Assembly: GCA_023935145.1 (NCBI GenBank)
Contig: CM043699.1
Location: 127,784,536 to 127,848,535 of the forward strand
Source: Bretschneidera sinensis
Taxonomy: Eukaryota > Streptophyta > Magnoliopsida > Brassicales > Akaniaceae
DNA length: 64,000 nucleotides
Reading direction: 5' to 3'
Position numbers and translations under genes: made by a program. The notes under the pieces were generated by a model. It made no database searches. It was not told the origin of the DNA and saw nothing but the letters and a program-made list of their open reading frames with translations. Shown here in pieces: positions 1 through 10,482 of this stretch. How positions within the stretch are numbered: the stretch's first letter is position 1; each line of letters starts with the position of its first letter.

Positions 1-1027
1 GAACCTCCTTAAAGTGATCCACTAAAAATTTTAGTTGTAAAAATTCACAGGTGTTGTACAAACCTTACAACCAATCCCTTCCTCTCGGAAGCTAATCCCT
101 TCCTCTCGGAAGCTAATCCCTTCCTTACAGAAGCTTACAAAGAAGTGTTTAATTCTAAACACTCTAAAAGTTATTACAACTCTTTTCCCTTTACAATAAA
201 TGTGAATTGCTGTAAAATAAATTGTAGGGAGATAGCAATGAATGCTTTTACAAATGAACAATATCTCTCCTTCAAGAAAAAGCTTGAAGAATGGCTCAAC
301 AATAAATTTTTCAAAGCTTTTGAGAATTAATGAGCAAACTTATGAATTGAATGTGTAATCTTGTTTTTTAAATGCTCATTGAAGTGAGTTTATATAGCCT
401 TGAATCAATATGGCCATTAGACATTGACTGGGTAGGTTTGGTGCATTAAATGCTCAAGTCCCGTGACTCAAACGGTCATATTTTCGAATTACCAGTCGAT
501 TGAGTCTTTGTACCAGTCAATCCCAATCGATTGGGTCAAGTGAGAAAGCTCACGTTTAGGCTATAGAAGAGTACCAGTCGACTAGGTCCTAAGCACCAGT
601 CGACTGGGAACTCACTGTCCCAAATGCCAGTCGACTGGGTACTCAACACCAGTCGACTGAGGATATTCTGTCCCATACCCCAGTCGACTGGTTTAAGGAG
701 CCAGTCGATTGGGTTGTCCTTACCCAGTTTTTCATGTTTCAAAACTATTTTTGACTTATGAGTGTTTGAATTAATATTTTTGTCAAAATTCTTTTGTAAA
801 TAGAGCCATAAAACATGCTACTTACTTGAACATAAGAGATTTACAGTTTGTTTCAATACCTTAATGCCTATTCTATATCTTCTGTCTTGTCTTGGTGTTT
901 GATACAGGTTGAGTTCTTACATCTTGATTCTTTGCTGAAAGCTTTTATCGTTTAAACACTTAGATAAAACTGTTAGTACAATTAGAGTATTTTTTTGTCA
1001 TTATTTAAAGTTAGATAAGGGTCAACA
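1..1027 (-). repeat. 3' LTR of Copia-1m (cut by window start)
   Basis: On the minus strand the LTR begins TGTTGACCC at 1027, immediately after the polypurine tract. It aligns by eye with 6870-7877 and with the two Copia-1p LTRs. About 210 bp of its end lie outside the window. It holds the palindrome array at 492-712 and, downstream of that in element orientation, a TATA box at 389-396. It also has a short tandem repeat of a motif reading cggaagctaatcccttcct near 84-130. Confidence 0.92.
389..712 (-). promoter_or_regulatory. U3 promoter of Copia-1m 3' LTR: palindrome array and TATA box
   Basis: Between 492 and 712 there are about eight copies of CCAGTCGACTGG or one- to two-base variants, spaced irregularly by 10-45 bp. 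Downstream on the minus strand is TATATAAA (389-396 on the plus strand as tttatata). The same order, array then TATA, occurs in every LTR of this family in the window. An upstream regulatory array in U3 is inferred; no binding factor is known to me. Confidence 0.7.
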
Positions 1028-1041
1028 ATCTCCCTATTTTT
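1028..1041 (-). other. Polypurine tract of Copia-1m
   Basis: The minus strand reads AAAAATAGGGAGAT directly before the TGTTGACCC start of the LTR. This is the position and composition expected for the plus-strand DNA primer. Confidence 0.85.
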
Positions 1042-1690
1042 GATGAAGACAAAACTAATGAGAGAATACAGTTTTAAAAATTAAGTGTTGGGTTTTTAAA
1101 AAAAAAATAGGCAGAGTTTCTTTTGTTTTTCGGATAACCAACCTATAAAACAATTTAAATGCAGTTTATAAACAACCCAACCAAGCAACTTAAAATAGAC
1201 TTATATTACACAAGGTCTTCAGAGCAATGCTCCCCCTAAATCTATGCTCTATTTTAAGTTTACATTGATATTTCTCTGTTTCTCATTTTTCTCTCTCGTT
1301 TTGACAACAGTAGAAAAGGGGGTGCTAACTCAAAAAATAAGGAATATAGATGCTATAGACATTAAGATTATGCATCAAAAAACTTTTTGGCGAAAACTAG
1401 ATATTATTTGAAGTTAGTAAGACTTCCTGAGAAGAGCCGAAAATTTTCATACTAGTAGAAGTAGTGAAAGCATATTATGGAGTAAAAAAGATTAAAACCA
1501 AGTAAACATATAGCATAAAAGTAAAGAAAGTATATGACCTATAAGCTAGACATTAAATATAGGAAAATATATATACAAATATACATACAAATGATGAATG
1601 ATGATGTAATCAAACATACAGTTTATCATAGTCTATTAAGCCCATTAATAGTCTAATCTTACAAAAACTAGCTTCACTTAAAGGTTTTGT
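1042..1690 (-). other. Copia-1m 3' untranslated region, no ORF3
   Basis: No coding potential seen. The segment next to the polypurine tract matches Copia-1p 21690-21970 (for example the shared stretch around a tagatttaggggga motif). The segment next to pol matches Copia-1p up to a gaaaattttcg motif. The roughly 2-kb ORF3 cassette of Copia-1p is missing from here. Confidence 0.75.
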
Positions 1691-3330
1691 AAGAATATCA
1701 GCTATTTGATATTACAAAGGAATGAATTCTAGTCTTATATCACATTTTTTAGCATGATCTCTTATGAAATGATGTCTGATTTCTATGTGTTTGGTTCTAG
1801 AATGCTTAATAGGGTTTTTGGTTAAGTTGATAGCACTGGTGTTATCGCAATGAATTAGAATAATTTTAAAGTTCATGCCATAGTCTTCTAGTTGTTGTTT
1901 CATCCACAATACTTGCGCACAACAACTTCCTGCTACTATGTATCTGCCATGGCAGTTGATAGTGCAATCGAGTTTTGTTTCTTGGAAAACCAAGAGGTTA
2001 GCATTGCACCTTAGAATTGGCATGTTCCACTAGTGCTTTTTCTATCTAACCTACACCCCACAAAATCAGCATCTGAATATCCTACAAGCTCAAAAGATGA
2101 ATCTCTAGAGTACTATAATCCTAGGTTTTGAGTCTCTTGTAGATATCTAAGGATTCTTTTTACTACAATCACATGTGATTCCTTAGGATTAGCTTGAAAT
2201 CTAACGCACATGCATATACTGAACATTATATCAGGTCTACTTGCAGTTAAATAAAGTAAAACTTCTATCATACTTCTATAACTTTTAGTGTCTACACACT
2301 TACCTCATTCATCAAGGTCAAGTTTTGTAGAAGTGCTCATAGGAGTACCAAGTGACTTTTAGCTTTCCATCCCGAACCTTTTTAGTAGGTCCTTGGTGTA
2401 TTTTGATTGATTGATGAAGATGCCTCCTTTCAATTGCTTGATTTGAAGTCAAAGAAAGTAGGTAAGCTCTCCCATCATGCTTATTTCAAATTCATCTTGC
2501 ATGCACTTAGCAAACTCTTGACACATAGTTTCATTAGTAGCACCAAATATGATATCATCAACATATATTTGGACTTCTAGTGTGTCATTTTTGTGAGTTT
2601 TTGTGAAGAGGGTTGTATCTATTTTTACTCTTGTAAAATTATTGTTAATAAAAAATTTACATAGTCTTTCATACCATGCTCTTGGAGCTTACTTTAACCC
2701 ATATAGAGCTTTATAAAGCTTGTAGACATGATTTGGAAGACTAGGATTATCAAATCCAAGAGGTTGCTCAACATATACCTCTTCTTCTATAAAGCCATTT
2801 AAAAAGGCACTTTTTACATCCATTTGAAATAATTTAAACTTGTTAAAGCATGCAAAGGCTAATAAATTCGAATAGCTTCTAATCTTGCTATGAGAGCATA
2901 GGTCTCATCAAAGTCTATTCCTTCTTCTTGATTATATCCCTTAGCAACTAGTCTAGCCTTGTTCTTAGTCACTATTCTATTTTCATCCATTTTATTTCTA
3001 AATACCCATTTAGTTCCTATTATTGTATGATTCTTTGGTCTAAGAACTAGATTCCATACATTGTTTCTTTCAAATTGATTTATTTCTTCTTGCATGGTAT
3101 TTATCCAATCAACATCCTTCTCGGCTTCTACAAATGTTTTAGGTTCTATTTATGACAAATAAACTACACAGTTGCAAATATTTCTAATAGAGGAATGAGT
3201 TCTTGCCCCTTGTGAAAGATCACCAATCACTTGATCGATTGGGTGATAATTTACATACTTTCAGTCTTTGAGAAGACTATCCTCATGTTGATTTGTAGAT
3301 GGTTGGTCCAGTTTGAGAGCTTCTATCTCT
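1691..3330 (-). pseudogene. Copia-1m reverse transcriptase-RNase H (broken)
   Basis: Copia RT-RNase H in pieces. The RT starts near 3095 with the [10 protein letters not shown] motif. It continues through the LFKLFQMD/AFLNG region near 2800, the YGLK-APRAWYE block near 2680-2700, and the catalytic IYVDDIIFG near 2545-2570, which is intact. RNase H shows YSDADFVGC near 2075, and the C-terminal block with CDNTSAINLTKNP and HSRTKHIEIRHHF lies at 1712-1860. Several in-frame stops and at least two frame changes make it a pseudogene. RT would copy element RNA into cDNA in the virus-like particle. Confidence 0.88.
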
Positions 3331-4330
3331 TAATTTGTTTGAGGTGGGCTCTCTTTTGGGTAAAAAATGGGAGTAGGTGATTCCGTTGTTTGAATGAAAT
3401 CTGCATCATCATTGAAAAAAACTACTTTGCTACTAATTGGGTTAGACTCATCAAGGGCTATATGTACGAATTCTTCTACCACTAGCGTTCTCTTGTTAAA
3501 GACTCTATAAGCTTTACTAGAGGTTGAATATCCTAAGAATATCCCCTCATCGATCTTTGAGTCAAATTTACGCAAGTTAGTTTTATTGTTATTTAGGATA
3601 AAGCATTTACAACCAAAGGCACGAAAATAGGAGATATTAGGCTTTCTACCTTTCCATAATTCATATGAAGTTTTGTTAAGCATATGCCTAATTAAAATTC
3701 TATTTAAGATATAGCAAGAGGTGTTTACTGTTTTCGCCCAAAAGTATTTTGGCAAGCTATTTTCACAGAGCATTATTCTTGTAAATTCTTCTAGAACTCT
3801 ATTTTTTCTCTCAACAACTCCATTTTGTTGAGGAGTTCTAGGAGCCGAAAAGTTGTGATCAATTCCATTTTCATCACAAAATTTTGAAAAGCTTTGGTTT
3901 TCAAATTATTTTCCATGATCACTTCTAATGCTTGAAATACAAATTCCTTTTTCATTTTGAACCTTTTTACAAAAGTTTTCAAATCCTTTATAAGCTTCAT
4001 TCTTGTAAGCAATAAAGATAACAAAGGTATATCTTGAATAGTCAACAAGAATAACAAGAGCATATTGATGGCCACCTAGACTAATGGTACTTATTGGACC
4101 AAATAAGTCCACATTCAAAAGTTTCAATGGTCTAGTAGTTGAGACTACATTTTTTGATTTAAAAGAAATTCTAGTTTGTTTTCCCAATTGACAAGTATCC
4201 CACACTTTATCTTTTTCAAATTTGATTTTCAGAAGTCCAATGACTAAATTTTTTCTTGAAATGATTTTAAGCAAATTTATATTCACATGACCAAGCCTTC
4301 TATGCTATAGCCATAGGTTTTCACTAAATG
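3330..4330 (-). pseudogene. Copia-1m integrase (broken)
   Basis: On the minus strand the zinc-binding segment (CQLGKQTRISFKSKN, near 4150-4200) is followed by the catalytic core: LNVDLFGP near 4100, IRSDHGK near 3910, and a VVERKN glutamate block near 3800. The C-terminal part includes SYELWKGRKPNISYFRAFGC (near 3620-3680), a typical copia integrase tail. The frame breaks in the core between 3905 and 3935, where two overlapping frames each carry part of it. Integrase inserts the cDNA into the genome. A close sibling is at 15000-15990. Confidence 0.87.
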
Positions 4331-4740
4331 CGGGAAAAAATTTTCATTTTCCGAATGCAAGGATTTTAAATCAACTATATAGACATTTTTGTGTCTATGG
4401 CCAACAAACTTGATCTTGTTACTCTTGATGTCTATAACTAGACAATGAGAGGTTTCAAATATGATTTTGTTGCCTTTGTCACATAGTTGACTAATACTTA
4501 GTAAATTAGGCTTAAAGCCTTGCACAAATAATACATGATCAATAGTTGAGAAATTATTACCAACTTTTCCATGTCCGATGATCTTTATTTTTGTGTTGTC
4601 TCCAATGGTGACATGTTTGCCATCTCTAAGAGTTAGCTCTTTGAATACACTTCGATCACCGGTCATATGCTTTGAGCATCCACTATCAAGGTACCAATAG
4701 TTACCTTTTTCTTTGGTGTGGAGATATATCTACATCACAC
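4283..4740 (-). pseudogene. Copia-1m aspartic protease
   Basis: The segment encodes the copia protease with the DSGCSKHMTG active-site block near 4665-4685, then the IGDNTKIKIIGHGKVG and PNLLSISQLCDKG blocks. The frame from 4666 to 4283 is open, but an upstream stop separates it from gag. It would cleave the Gag-Pol polyprotein in the particle. Confidence 0.82.
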
Positions 4741-5515
4741 AAGGAAACACGATTGCACTCTTAGGTACCCAAATTTCTTGGGTCCTTTGGGGTTAGTCCT
4801 AGAAATACGGTTCCTTTAGGGACCCATACTTTCTTAACATTGTAAGGTATTCTATATCTATAGACATGTTGATGATGCACATTCCTAGGGTAATATTTAT
4901 TGAAATTTCTAGAATTTCTTAGTTGTGCATGTCTATAGCTCATTGGATGAGTATTCCTAGGATACATATTTCTATTATGCATTTCATTTCTAGGGAATGT
5001 ATGATGGTGATTTCTATGATATATGCTTGCATTATTGTGAACATACACATTATTTGTACATACATATGATGGTAATTCCTAGGATATGTATGTATAGTGT
5101 GCAAGTTTTGAGTATACATATTATCTCTAGGATTCATATAGTGGTTACTTCTAGGATGTGTATATGCATTTCTTGAATGATTGTTCCTAGCATATTCATT
5201 TTTTGAATGAGAATACATATATGCATGAGTATTTCTAGGATGCTTAATTCATGTATATGCATTAGAATTAGTATTTTTAAACCTACTAGCATTCATCGAA
5301 AAAGTGCTTTTAACCTTGCTAATGGTCTTTGAAGTAGAGGCTTCATTCACACATGATGCTTTCATGAATAATGTCTCTTTTGATTTTTGCTTGCCTAATG
5401 GAGAATAACCTAACCTAGATTTTCCTCCATTCAATCTTTGGCAAGATAGCACTTTATCTAGCTTTTCTTTTCCAAGCATAAGTCTTGATATAGTGCCATT
5501 TAATTCTATTATATT
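4741..5515 (-). pseudogene. Copia-1m gag-pol linker, Asn/Arg/His/Tyr-rich repeats
   Basis: Two overlapping minus-strand frames encode a low-complexity protein with a recurring (Y/H)PRN unit, rich in Asn, His, Tyr and Arg, ending in a VWVPKGT motif near 4830. Such basic linkers just before protease occur in long SIRE-type gag-pol proteins. The DNA shows a matching short repeat (cctagg plus an AT-rich spacer). Copia-1p lacks this whole block. A role in RNA binding is only an inference from the basic composition. Confidence 0.7.
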
Positions 5516-6814
5516 CTACCTTAAGTTTTCGTTTTCATTTTCGTCTTTAAGAAAATCTTGAGAAGAATTATAAAGCAAGGAAGATAGTTTTTCTTTATCT
5601 TCCTTTAAGCCTTCCATCTCTTTAGAAAGAGATGAAACTTCCTTTTTGAGAATGGTGTTCCTAAAATCGAATTTCTTCAATTCTTCATGCAGCATTTCAT
5701 TTATGACCTCTATTAATTCTTCACTACTACTAACAATGTTATTATTAGAAGGGGAAGAATTTGATACCTCATTTTCGTCGTCGATTGCCATAAGACACAA
5801 GTTGGCAATCTCCTCGTATCTGACCTCATTGTCTGAGGATTCTTCTTCTTCATCATCACTCAGTAATTGCAATAATAGCTTTTTTTTTGAAGCTCTTATA
5901 TGGTTTGCTTGTCGCTGTACAATTGGCCTTGATGTGACCGGACTTCTTGCAACCATATCACATAAGTGGTTTCATTTTTTGAAGTGGGATCCTTTGTGTA
6001 TGGTTTCTTGCTTTTCTTCAAGAATCTGTGAAACCACTTGGTGATTAGAGCCATCTCACCATCTTCTTCGCTGTTCTCTACATCTTCTTCAGTTTCTTCT
6101 TCTCTGTTGCTTGTAGAGACTTTGAGAGCAATCACCTTTTCTTCTTCTCATCGTCATTGACAACAAGATTCATTTCTTTCATCTCGTATGTCAATAGTGA
6201 TTCAAGAAGTGTTTCGACATCAAGTTTGTCGAGATCTTTGGCCTTCGTGATGGCCATCTTCTTTGCTTTCCAAGTGGATGGCAAAGACCTTAAGATTTTC
6301 CTTATTAGTTCAAATTCCTCAATGTTCCTACCAAGAAGCATCAAACCATTAACAATAGTGGTGAAACGTGAGTGCATTTGTGAAACTGTTTCGTTAGGAT
6401 ACATTTTGAAAAGATTCATACTCAGACACTAGCATATAAATTTTTGATTTTTTTAATTTCGCTAGTTCCTTCATATGTAACTTGCAATTTATCCCAAATC
6501 TCTTTAGCCGAAACACAAGTAGAAATTTTATTATATTCAGAAATATCTAAAGTACAATGTAAAATACTTGTGCCTTTACTATTTAGAGACATCATTCTAC
6601 AGTCCTCTTCATTAAACTCAGTTTTGAGTTTAAGCATTGTATGATTGATTTCTCCAATCGTTATTTCCATTGTAGAAATTCTAGGTCCTTCCTCAATGTA
6701 ATCTTGTCCTTGGACAAAGATTTTCAACATGTTTTTCTAATAGTTATAGTTGGAGCCATTGAATAAGGAAGGCTTAGTGTAGGAATATCCTTCAGAATAG
6801 CTATTTGATGCCAT
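5516..6814 (-). pseudogene. Copia-1m gag (capsid, broken zinc knuckle, coiled-coil tail)
   Basis: The start ATG (minus) is at 6814 (MASNSYSEGYSYTKPSLFNG), 42 bp after the primer site. The copia gag core follows in three frames: 6730-6422, 6419-6132 and 6135-5896. It includes KEIWDKLQVTYEGTSE and SLPSTWKAKKMAI, typical of the UBN2/retrotran_gag family. A TAG replaces a Trp codon early in the protein. The CCHC knuckle that is intact in Copia-1p is destroyed here by a frameshift near 5950. The tail at 5516-5880 is acidic, then coiled-coil-like (SSLSKEMEGLKEDKEKLSSL). Gag forms the particle and binds the RNA. Confidence 0.85.
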
Positions 6815-6855
6815 CAGATCAACTCAAGAATTTTAAGCCTGAAATTGAGAACAAA

Positions 6856-6867
6856 GCTCTGATACCA
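6856..6867 (-). other. Primer-binding site of Copia-1m (initiator Met-tRNA)
   Basis: The minus strand reads TGGTATCAGAGC two bases after the LTR end. This is the usual copia primer site complementary to the 3' end of initiator methionine tRNA. Confidence 0.9.
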
Positions 6868-6869
6868 AT

Positions 6870-7877
6870 TGTAGATTGGGGTTCCAACCTAAAAGTAGGG
6901 TGAATTAGGTTTTTAAAAACTTTTGCTAATTATTTGAAAGTTTATAAAAATAGTTAAATCCATAAGCATAAAAAAAAGTAACGTGCTTTAAGTAAAAGAG
7001 TTTAAGGAAGAGAAAGTGCAAACTCAGTTTATAGTGGTTTGGCAATATCGAATTCATTTTGACCCTACGTCCACTTTCTTCAAGGAACCTCCTTGAAGTG
7101 ATCCACAAAAACTTTTAGCTATACAACTTCACGGGTGTTGTACAAACCTTACAACCAATCCCTTCTTCTCGAAAGCTAATCCCTTCCGTGTGGAAGCTAA
7201 TACCTTCCTCTCGGAAGCTAATCCCTTCCTTGCTGAAGCTTACAAAGAAGTGTTTAATTCTAAACACTCTAAGAGTTATTACAACTCTTTCCCCTTTACA
7301 ATAAATGTGAATTTCTATAAAGTAAATGGTTGAGAGATAGCAATGAATACTTTTACAAATGAACAATAACTCTCTTTCAAGAAAAAGCTTGAAGAATGGT
7401 TCAACAATAAAATTTTCAAAGCTTTTAAGAATTAATGAGCAAACTTATGAATTGAATGTGTAATCTTATTTTTTTTAAATGTTCATTGAAGTGGGTTTAT
7501 ATAGCCTTGAATCAATATAGCCGTTAGACACTGACTTGGTAGGTTTGGTGCATTGAATGCTCAAGTCCTGCGTCTCAAAAGGTCATATTTTCGGATTACC
7601 AGTCGACTAGGTCAAGTGAGATATCTCACTTTTAGGCTGTGGGACAGTACCAGTCGATTGGGTCCTAAGCACTAGTCGACTGGGAACTCACTGTCCTAGA
7701 TGCCAGTCGACTGGGTGCTCAACACTAGTCGACTGGGGACATTCTGTCCCATACCCCAGTCGACTGGTATAAGGAGCCAGTCCACTGGGTTGTCCTTCAA
7801 CCCAGTTTTTCATGTTTCAAAACTATTTTTGACTTGTGAGTGTTTGAAGTAATAGTTTTGTCAAAATTCTTTTGTAA
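6870..7877 (-). repeat. 5' LTR of Copia-1m, truncated at its outer end
   Basis: It aligns with 1-1027 and with the Copia-1p LTRs. Its inner end is at 6870. Its outer end is lost: similarity stops at about 7877, where the Copia-2a leader starts, so about 150 bp including the TGTTGACCC terminus are missing. Palindrome array copies run from 7599 to 7788, and a TATA box (tttatata on the plus strand) is at 7496-7503. Confidence 0.9.
7599..7788 (-). promoter_or_regulatory. Palindrome array in U3 of Copia-1m 5' LTR
   Basis: About seven copies of CCAGTCGACTGG and variants occur here (for example ccagtcgactag at 7599 and ccagtccactgg at 7777). They lie about 95-285 bp upstream of the TATA box in element orientation. 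Most variants are C-to-T or G-to-A changes within the motif. Confidence 0.68.
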
Positions 7878-8783
7878 TGTAACTAGTTAGAATAATTTAA
7901 TAAGAGTAGATAAAAATTTTTCATATAAAGCTGGAGGATGAGCGAGTGTCCAAGGAAACATTAGAGGCCTGTTTGAAGACTCCAAGACCCATTATGTGGG
8001 AATTAGTGAAAATATTATAGAACCTTAAATTAAGACCAATGATTCACTTAGTGGCTTAAGTGAATCATGCACAAAAGTCCATAATCACTAAGAGTCATAT
8101 TTTATTTGATATTATATGATGTATGATATGCATGTGAGATATATTCAAATTAATGATGAGATTAAAAACCAATTAAACTCCCTCATGAAAGTGATTACTA
8201 TTAAGCTGTAATGAAAAGACATTATGAATGTTTTATCGTAGCCTTCTACCATTGTAGGGATATACGGGAACTGTTGTTCTAAGTTTTACTACAGACATGT
8301 GGAACGTACATTATGGGAGATTCACGATACCCTATTAAATTTGTGATATAACGAGGTAGAAAACTAGTGGGGTCCAAGAAACTATCATGTAAAGGCTTAT
8401 TGGTTCAATCACCTACACTTGTGAAAATAGTGGGTCCACTTAACTAGAATATATTATTCAAGAAACTATCATGTGAGGGTGATATATTTTAGAGGCTGAA
8501 AGAATGGTAATGAATTATGTGAGATGTAATTGGTAAGTGTTATCTACTTATTAAAGGTTTATTATAGCCAATAAACTATTATGTGACATTATTTTAAACG
8601 TGTAATGGGATCTCAATCCCCATTAAGTGACCTTCCAATAGGGTTTCCCGGATTTCAACCGATGGATTATGAATTTCGAAGAGAATATTGGGAGGTACAG
8701 ATATGATTGAAGACCAAATCTATTGGTGGATAATAGAATTAAATATATGGTAATTTTCTATTGTTGTTGACTTATAGATCACA
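7878..8783 (+). other. Copia-2a untranslated leader
   Basis: No coding potential seen. From about 7880 to 8460 it aligns with the Copia-2b leader at 26089-26683, and the next 75 bp align with 61513-61594. This identifies the segment as sequence between primer site and gag. The first roughly 1.1 kb of leader present at 24959-26088 is absent here. Confidence 0.75.
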
Positions 8784-9290
8784 ATGAACAACCACAACAC
8801 AGTATCCAGAATTCTTGATACCAATATACTGAGTGGGCCCAATTTCTTAGAAAAGCTAAGGGACTTGATAATTATTCTCAATTCTAAGAAATTGGCTATT
8901 TTCTTGATCAAATGCTTCAAACAAATGTTGCTAAGAATGCACTAGAAAAGATATTGTTACTTTCAAAAAGTGGCAGAAAGATAACATGAAGCCTAGGCTA
9001 GCATCGATGTCTAGTGAGCTTTAGAAGCAACATGAGAAGATGAAAAGCATTTATATGATGTTACTTCACTTGCAAGAGTTGTATGGTGGGCACAATCGCA
9101 CTACAAGATTCCAGATCTCAAATGATCTCTTTAGGGCTAGGATGCTCGAAGGATCATTAATCCATAGTTTTTTAAAGGCTAAGAAGGAAATGGACATGTG
9201 CTTCCATTGTGGCAAAGGTGGACACTAGAAGAGAAACTACAAGGAGTATTTTGTGAGCTCAAAGGGAAAACCTTTAGAAGTTATGTCCAG
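8784..9290 (+). pseudogene. Copia-2a gag remnant
   Basis: ATG at 8784 begins MNNHNTVSRILDTNILSGPNF, minus its last residue a typical N-terminus of copia gag. A stop follows after about 60 codons. A later piece (9040-9228) ends in the zinc knuckle CFHCGKGGH, after which a stop replaces Trp and the last Cys of the knuckle is changed to Tyr. The middle of the capsid domain seems deleted: the usual length is well over 200 residues and only about 170 codons remain. Confidence 0.78.
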
Positions 9291-9319
9291 TTTATTTCTT
9301 ATTGAGATCAATTTGTCAA

Positions 9320-10482
9320 TAAAATAATCTTCTACTTGGGTATTAGATACCGGATGTGGTTAACACACAATAATTTGCAAGGACTAATAAGAAGCAAGAA
9401 GTTGAGTAAAGGATAAGTCACCCTTTGCTTTAGAAATTAAGCAGGTGTCGTTGCATTAAATATAGAGACTTATTACTTATCTTTAATATCTGGAAAGATT
9501 TTAGAATTAAAAGATTGTTTTTTTGTGCTAACTTTGATTAGGAATATTATTTTAGTTTTTGTTTTGGACAAAGAGGGTTATGAACTATCTTTGAAAAACA
9601 ATTTATTTTCCTTTTCTTTAATTAATGAGTTATTTGGTACTAGTACATTGATAAATGGTCTTTATATTTTGGAATTGAATGATAATATATTGTATATTGA
9701 TTAACAAAGTAATAAAAGTAAAAGATGTGAAATTAATCCTTCATATGTATGGCATCTCAAATTTGGTCATATCAATGAGAGTAGGATTAGCAAGTTGGCC
9801 AAAGATGGATACTTTGATTCATTTACATTTGAGTCATACCCAACATGTGAATCTTGTTTTAGGGATAAAATGAATAAGACTCCATTTAGTGGACATAAAG
9901 AAAGAGCTGCTGACATATTAAGCTTGATCTATAGAGATGTTTGTGGGCCATTAAGCTCAATTGCCAGGAGAGATTATTCTTACTTCATTACCTTCATCGA
10001 TGACTTTTCGAGGTTAGGGTATATTTATCTTATGAAGTACAAATCTGAATCCTTTGAAAAGTTCAAGGAATTTAGATATGAAGTGGAAAAACAAACTAGC
10101 AAAAGTATCAAAATTCTTCAATCTAATCAAGGAGGTGAATACTTAACCAATGACTTATTGAATCGTCTCAAAGAGAATGGGATTCTCTCATAGTGGACTC
10201 TTCTTAGAATACCTCAACTGAATGGTGTGTCCAAAAGGAGAAATCGTACTTTATTAGATATGGTGCAATCGATTATGAGTCACACTGATCTTTGAATTTC
10301 ATTTTGGGACCATGCCTTGAAAATTGATGCATATTTATTAAATACAGTTCTTTCTAAGTCTGTGTCTAAGACACCATATGAGATCTAGAATGATAGGAAG
10401 CCTAGTCTTAAGCATGTTAAGATCTAGGGTTATCCTGCATATGTCAAAAGATTAGTTGTACACAAGTTAGAAGAAAGGTCTG
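9320..10482 (+). pseudogene. Copia-2a protease and integrase remnant
   Basis: The protease active site WVLDTGCG is near 9335-9360. Integrase begins with the LWHLKFGHIN and CESCFRDKM zinc-binding residues (9750-9875). The core has RDVCGPLSS near 9935 (first Asp present), but the second catalytic block reads QSNQGGEYL near 10120 where SD-GGEY is usual, so Asp is replaced by Asn. The third block reads GVSKRRNRTLLD near 10225 with Lys in place of the catalytic Glu. Two of three catalytic residues are therefore lost, besides stops near 10191 and 10294. Confidence 0.82.

Larger units (their letters stand above)
1..7877 (-). mobile_element. Copia-1m: SIRE-like Ty1/copia retrotransposon, minus strand, degenerate
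   Basis: On the minus strand the order is LTR (6870-7877), primer site, gag, protease, integrase, reverse transcriptase, RNase H, polypurine tract, LTR (1-1027). The integrase-before-RT order defines Ty1/copia. The LTRs and proteins closely match those of Copia-1p at 12347-23410, so the two are siblings of one family. The 3' LTR is cut by the window start and the 5' LTR is truncated at about 7877 where Copia-2 sequence begins. Stop codons and frameshifts are spread over all domains, so it is not autonomous. The SIRE/Maximus-like assignment rests on the long gag with an acidic/coiled-coil tail and on the extra 3' ORF of the sibling copy, and is moderate. Confidence 0.93.

Noticed and set aside
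5646..6044. 132-codon plus-strand ORF opposite Copia-1m gag
   Set aside because: It is Ser-rich because it is antisense to the Glu/Asp-rich gag tail; the minus strand matches Copia-1p gag.
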